64,000 nt of DNA from Liolophura sinensis. Taxonomy: Eukaryota > Mollusca > Polyplacophora > Chitonida > Chitonidae. Positions 62,745 to 64,000 of the stretch are shown piece after piece (position 1 is the stretch's first letter; each line of letters opens with the position of its first letter). A program made the translations under genes and the position numbers. Under the pieces are notes generated by a model, which had not been told where the DNA came from, did no database searches, and saw only the letters and a list, made by a program, of their open reading frames with translations. Location: assembly GCF_032854445.1 (NCBI RefSeq), contig NW_027018069.1, forward strand, positions 1-64,000, given 5' to 3'.

Positions 62745-63845
62745 AAGCCCATTTAACTCACCCAGCAGTTGTCTTACTTCTAAGTCGAAGACAAACTCAA
62801 TGTCTTTATCTACATGTAGAAAAACCACACCATTTGTATATAAAAAAAACACAAGGTACTTGATACAGTCCGCTGTAAAAAGTACAATTGAACACTGACC
62901 CACATCAATAAGGTGCCAAAAGATGCGCAATTGGGCCAGGCATCTCCAGCTGTTGAAAAATTGCAAATTTCCTTGGTTTCCATGGAGTAAGAGCCGTTGC
63001 CGGGCACGTGATCTTGATATCAATGATTATTCATTTGTGGCTACAGCCAAAAGTATTAGTCGGAGAGCAACGCGGTTTGCACCATTCGATTTCTCGTCAA
63101 AAAATACGTCGGATTAGCCTCTTACCAGCAGCATTGGAACAGTTTTTCCACTTTTGGATTTTTGCCTGGTATTTTTTCTAATTGAAATCGGCTACATTAA
63201 CTATGTACAATCGCGACTGGTCATTACTATATTCAACTTTTCATTATAAGTTATGTGCCCTTCGGTAGCCCAGACGACGTCAAATCTTTGGGCCAAGCCC
63301 ATTTAACTCACCCAGCAAATGTCTTACTTCTAAGTCGAAGACAAACTCAATGTCTTTATCTACATGTAGAAAAACCACACCATTTGTATATAAAAAAAAC
63401 ACAAGGTACTTGATACAGTCCGCTGTAAAAAGTACAATTGAACACTGACCCACATCAATAAGGTGCCAAAAGATGCGCAATTGGGCCAGGCATCTCCAGC
63501 TGTTGAAAAATTGCAAATTTCCTTGGTTTCCATGGAGTAAGAGCCGTTGCTGGGCACGTGATCTTGACATCAATGATTATTCATTTGTGGCTACAGCCAA
63601 AAGTATTGGTCGGAGAGCAACGCGGTTTGCACCATTCGATTTCTCGTCAAAAAATACGTCGGATTAGCCTCTTACCAGCAGCATTGGAACAGTTTTTCTA
63701 CTTTTGGATTTTTGCCTGGTCTTTTTGCGAATTGAAATCGGCTACATTAACTATGTACAATCGCGACTGGTCATTACTATATTCAACTTTTCATTATAAG
63801 TTATGTGCCCTTCGGTAGCCCAGACGACGTCAAATCTTTGGGCCA
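62745..63845 (+). repeat. Third copy of the GCCGGGCACG 2-monomer repeat
   Basis: This pair repeats the marks at 59155 and 60250 (GCCGGGCACG at 62999, TTGATATCAATG, GTATTAGTCGG). The next unit carries TTTTTGCGAATTG (63722). Unlike the two copies at 58.9-61.1 kb it is free of homopolymer indels, which supports the view that the indels there are errors. Confidence 0.75.
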
Positions 63846-64000
63846 AGCCCATTTAACTCACCCAGCAGTTGTCTTACTTCTAAGTCGAAGACAAACTCAA
63901 TGTCTTTATCTACATGTAGAAAAACCACACCATTTGTATATAAAAAAAACACAAGGTACTTGATACAGTCCGCTGTAAAAAGGACAATTGAACACTGACC
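63473..64000 (+). repeat. Partial monomer at right edge (528 of ~550 bp)
   Basis: The last unit is cut about 22 bp before the next landmark would begin, so the array continues to the right. It carries the domain 3 combination of TTTTTGCGAATTG in the T-rich segment followed by CAGCAGTTGTC, and it ends with the AAAAGGACAATTG variant. Confidence 0.95.

Larger units (their letters stand above)
1..64000 (+). repeat. Tandem satellite array, ~550 bp monomer, head-to-tail
   Basis: The entire window is one direct tandem repeat. The landmark ATGCGCAATTGGG, or a one-base variant of it, recurs 116 times between 112 and 63473, nearly always 549-553 bp apart. All copies face the same way, and no non-repeat sequence lies between them. 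The array starts mid-monomer at base 1 and ends mid-monomer at base 64000, so its true length is unknown. Copies differ by scattered substitutions and homopolymer-length changes, and neighbouring or block-related copies can be almost identical. Size, homogeneity and block structure fit eukaryotic heterochromatic or centromeric satellite DNA; the chromosomal location is an inference. I do not recognise the family. The strand given is only the strand on which the motifs are described. Confidence 0.98.
46701..64000 (+). repeat. Array domain 3 (landmark copies 86-116)
   Basis: Landmark starts: 46969, 47520, 48071, 48623, 49175, 49724, 50274, 50824, 51374, 51924, 52474, 53024, 53574, 54124, 54674, 55225, 55774, 56324, 56873, 57423, 57973, 58532, 59079, 59629, 60175, 60726, 61274 (ATACGC form), 61823, 62373, 62923, 63473. 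Diagnostic variants: GTACATAAAAA at the TATA-like tract (49638, 55688, 56787), GAAAAAATGCAAATT (51408, 51958, 56358), CGGAATAGCC with CAGAATTGG (50-55 kb), and GCCGGGCACG with GTATTAGTCGG (59155, 60250, 62999). A TTTTTGCGAATTG allele is regularly followed in the next segment by CAGCAGTTGTC. The AAACCAAACC variant of domain 2 is absent. Confidence 0.7.

Noticed and set aside
1-64000. CRISPR array or other bacterial repeat system
   Set aside because: The repeating unit is 550 bp with no short repeat/unique spacer alternation and no cas-like gene.
1-64000. rDNA intergenic spacer or tandem gene family
   Set aside because: No rRNA, tRNA, histone or snRNA sequence is recognisable in the monomer, and there is no second, longer period that includes a gene.
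1-64000. Transposon or retroelement remnants as the source of the monomer
   Set aside because: I saw no terminal repeats, target-site duplications, or reverse-transcriptase or transposase motifs in any frame. A distant origin cannot be excluded without a database search.

Overview
The whole 64 kb window is one uninterrupted tandem satellite array. Its monomer is about 550 bp, about 40% G+C (216 of 540 bases counted in one unit), always in the same orientation, and the array runs off both ends of the window. Using the start of the conserved segment ATGCGCAATTGGG as a landmark, I count 116 copies, from position 112 to 63473. Spacing is 547 to 560 bp (mode 550) except one interval of 628 bp. I see no protein gene, rRNA, tRNA, transposon, CRISPR array, unique-sequence island or inversion. 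The small open frames present in most monomers are overlapping by-products of one repeated sequence.

A monomer this long, in an array above 64 kb with higher-order blocks, is typical of eukaryotic centromeric, pericentromeric or other heterochromatic satellite DNA. I do not recognise the family and cannot name the organism. Nothing suggests a bacterium, archaeon or virus.

Sequence variants divide the array into domains. Domain 1 (1 to about 21.7 kb) carries GTATATGAAA and CGTTACAAAATAC variants and a 7-monomer block of about 3.85 kb present twice in tandem (8.68-12.53 and 12.53-16.38 kb), followed by a duplicated 3-monomer block and a duplicated single monomer. Domain 2 (about 21.7 to 44.2 kb) loses those variants and gains ATAAAGTCTGC, AAACCAAACC and CACACGG variants, with 3-mer and 2-mer duplications and a 78 bp insertion at 41368-41445 that joins two monomer variants out of register. 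A stretch dense in single-base indels (44.2-46.7 kb) leads into domain 3 (about 46.7-64 kb), which has GTACATAAA, AAATGCAAAT and GCCGGGCACG variants and 2-mer periodicity.

Each monomer carries recurrent small motifs: a 12 bp perfect palindrome (TCTACATGTAGA) just upstream of a TATA-like tract, a short GC hairpin, an E-box-like CACGTG, and a run of T-tracts that is also the most variable spot. These could matter for transcription, bending or recombination, but no function is shown. Three zones of clustered one-base indels (1-3.1, 44.2-46.7, 57.9-61.5 kb) look more like unpolished long-read sequence than biology. The most useful biology here is the turnover record: nested duplications of 1, 2, 3 and 7 monomers, domain boundaries, and an out-of-register junction.
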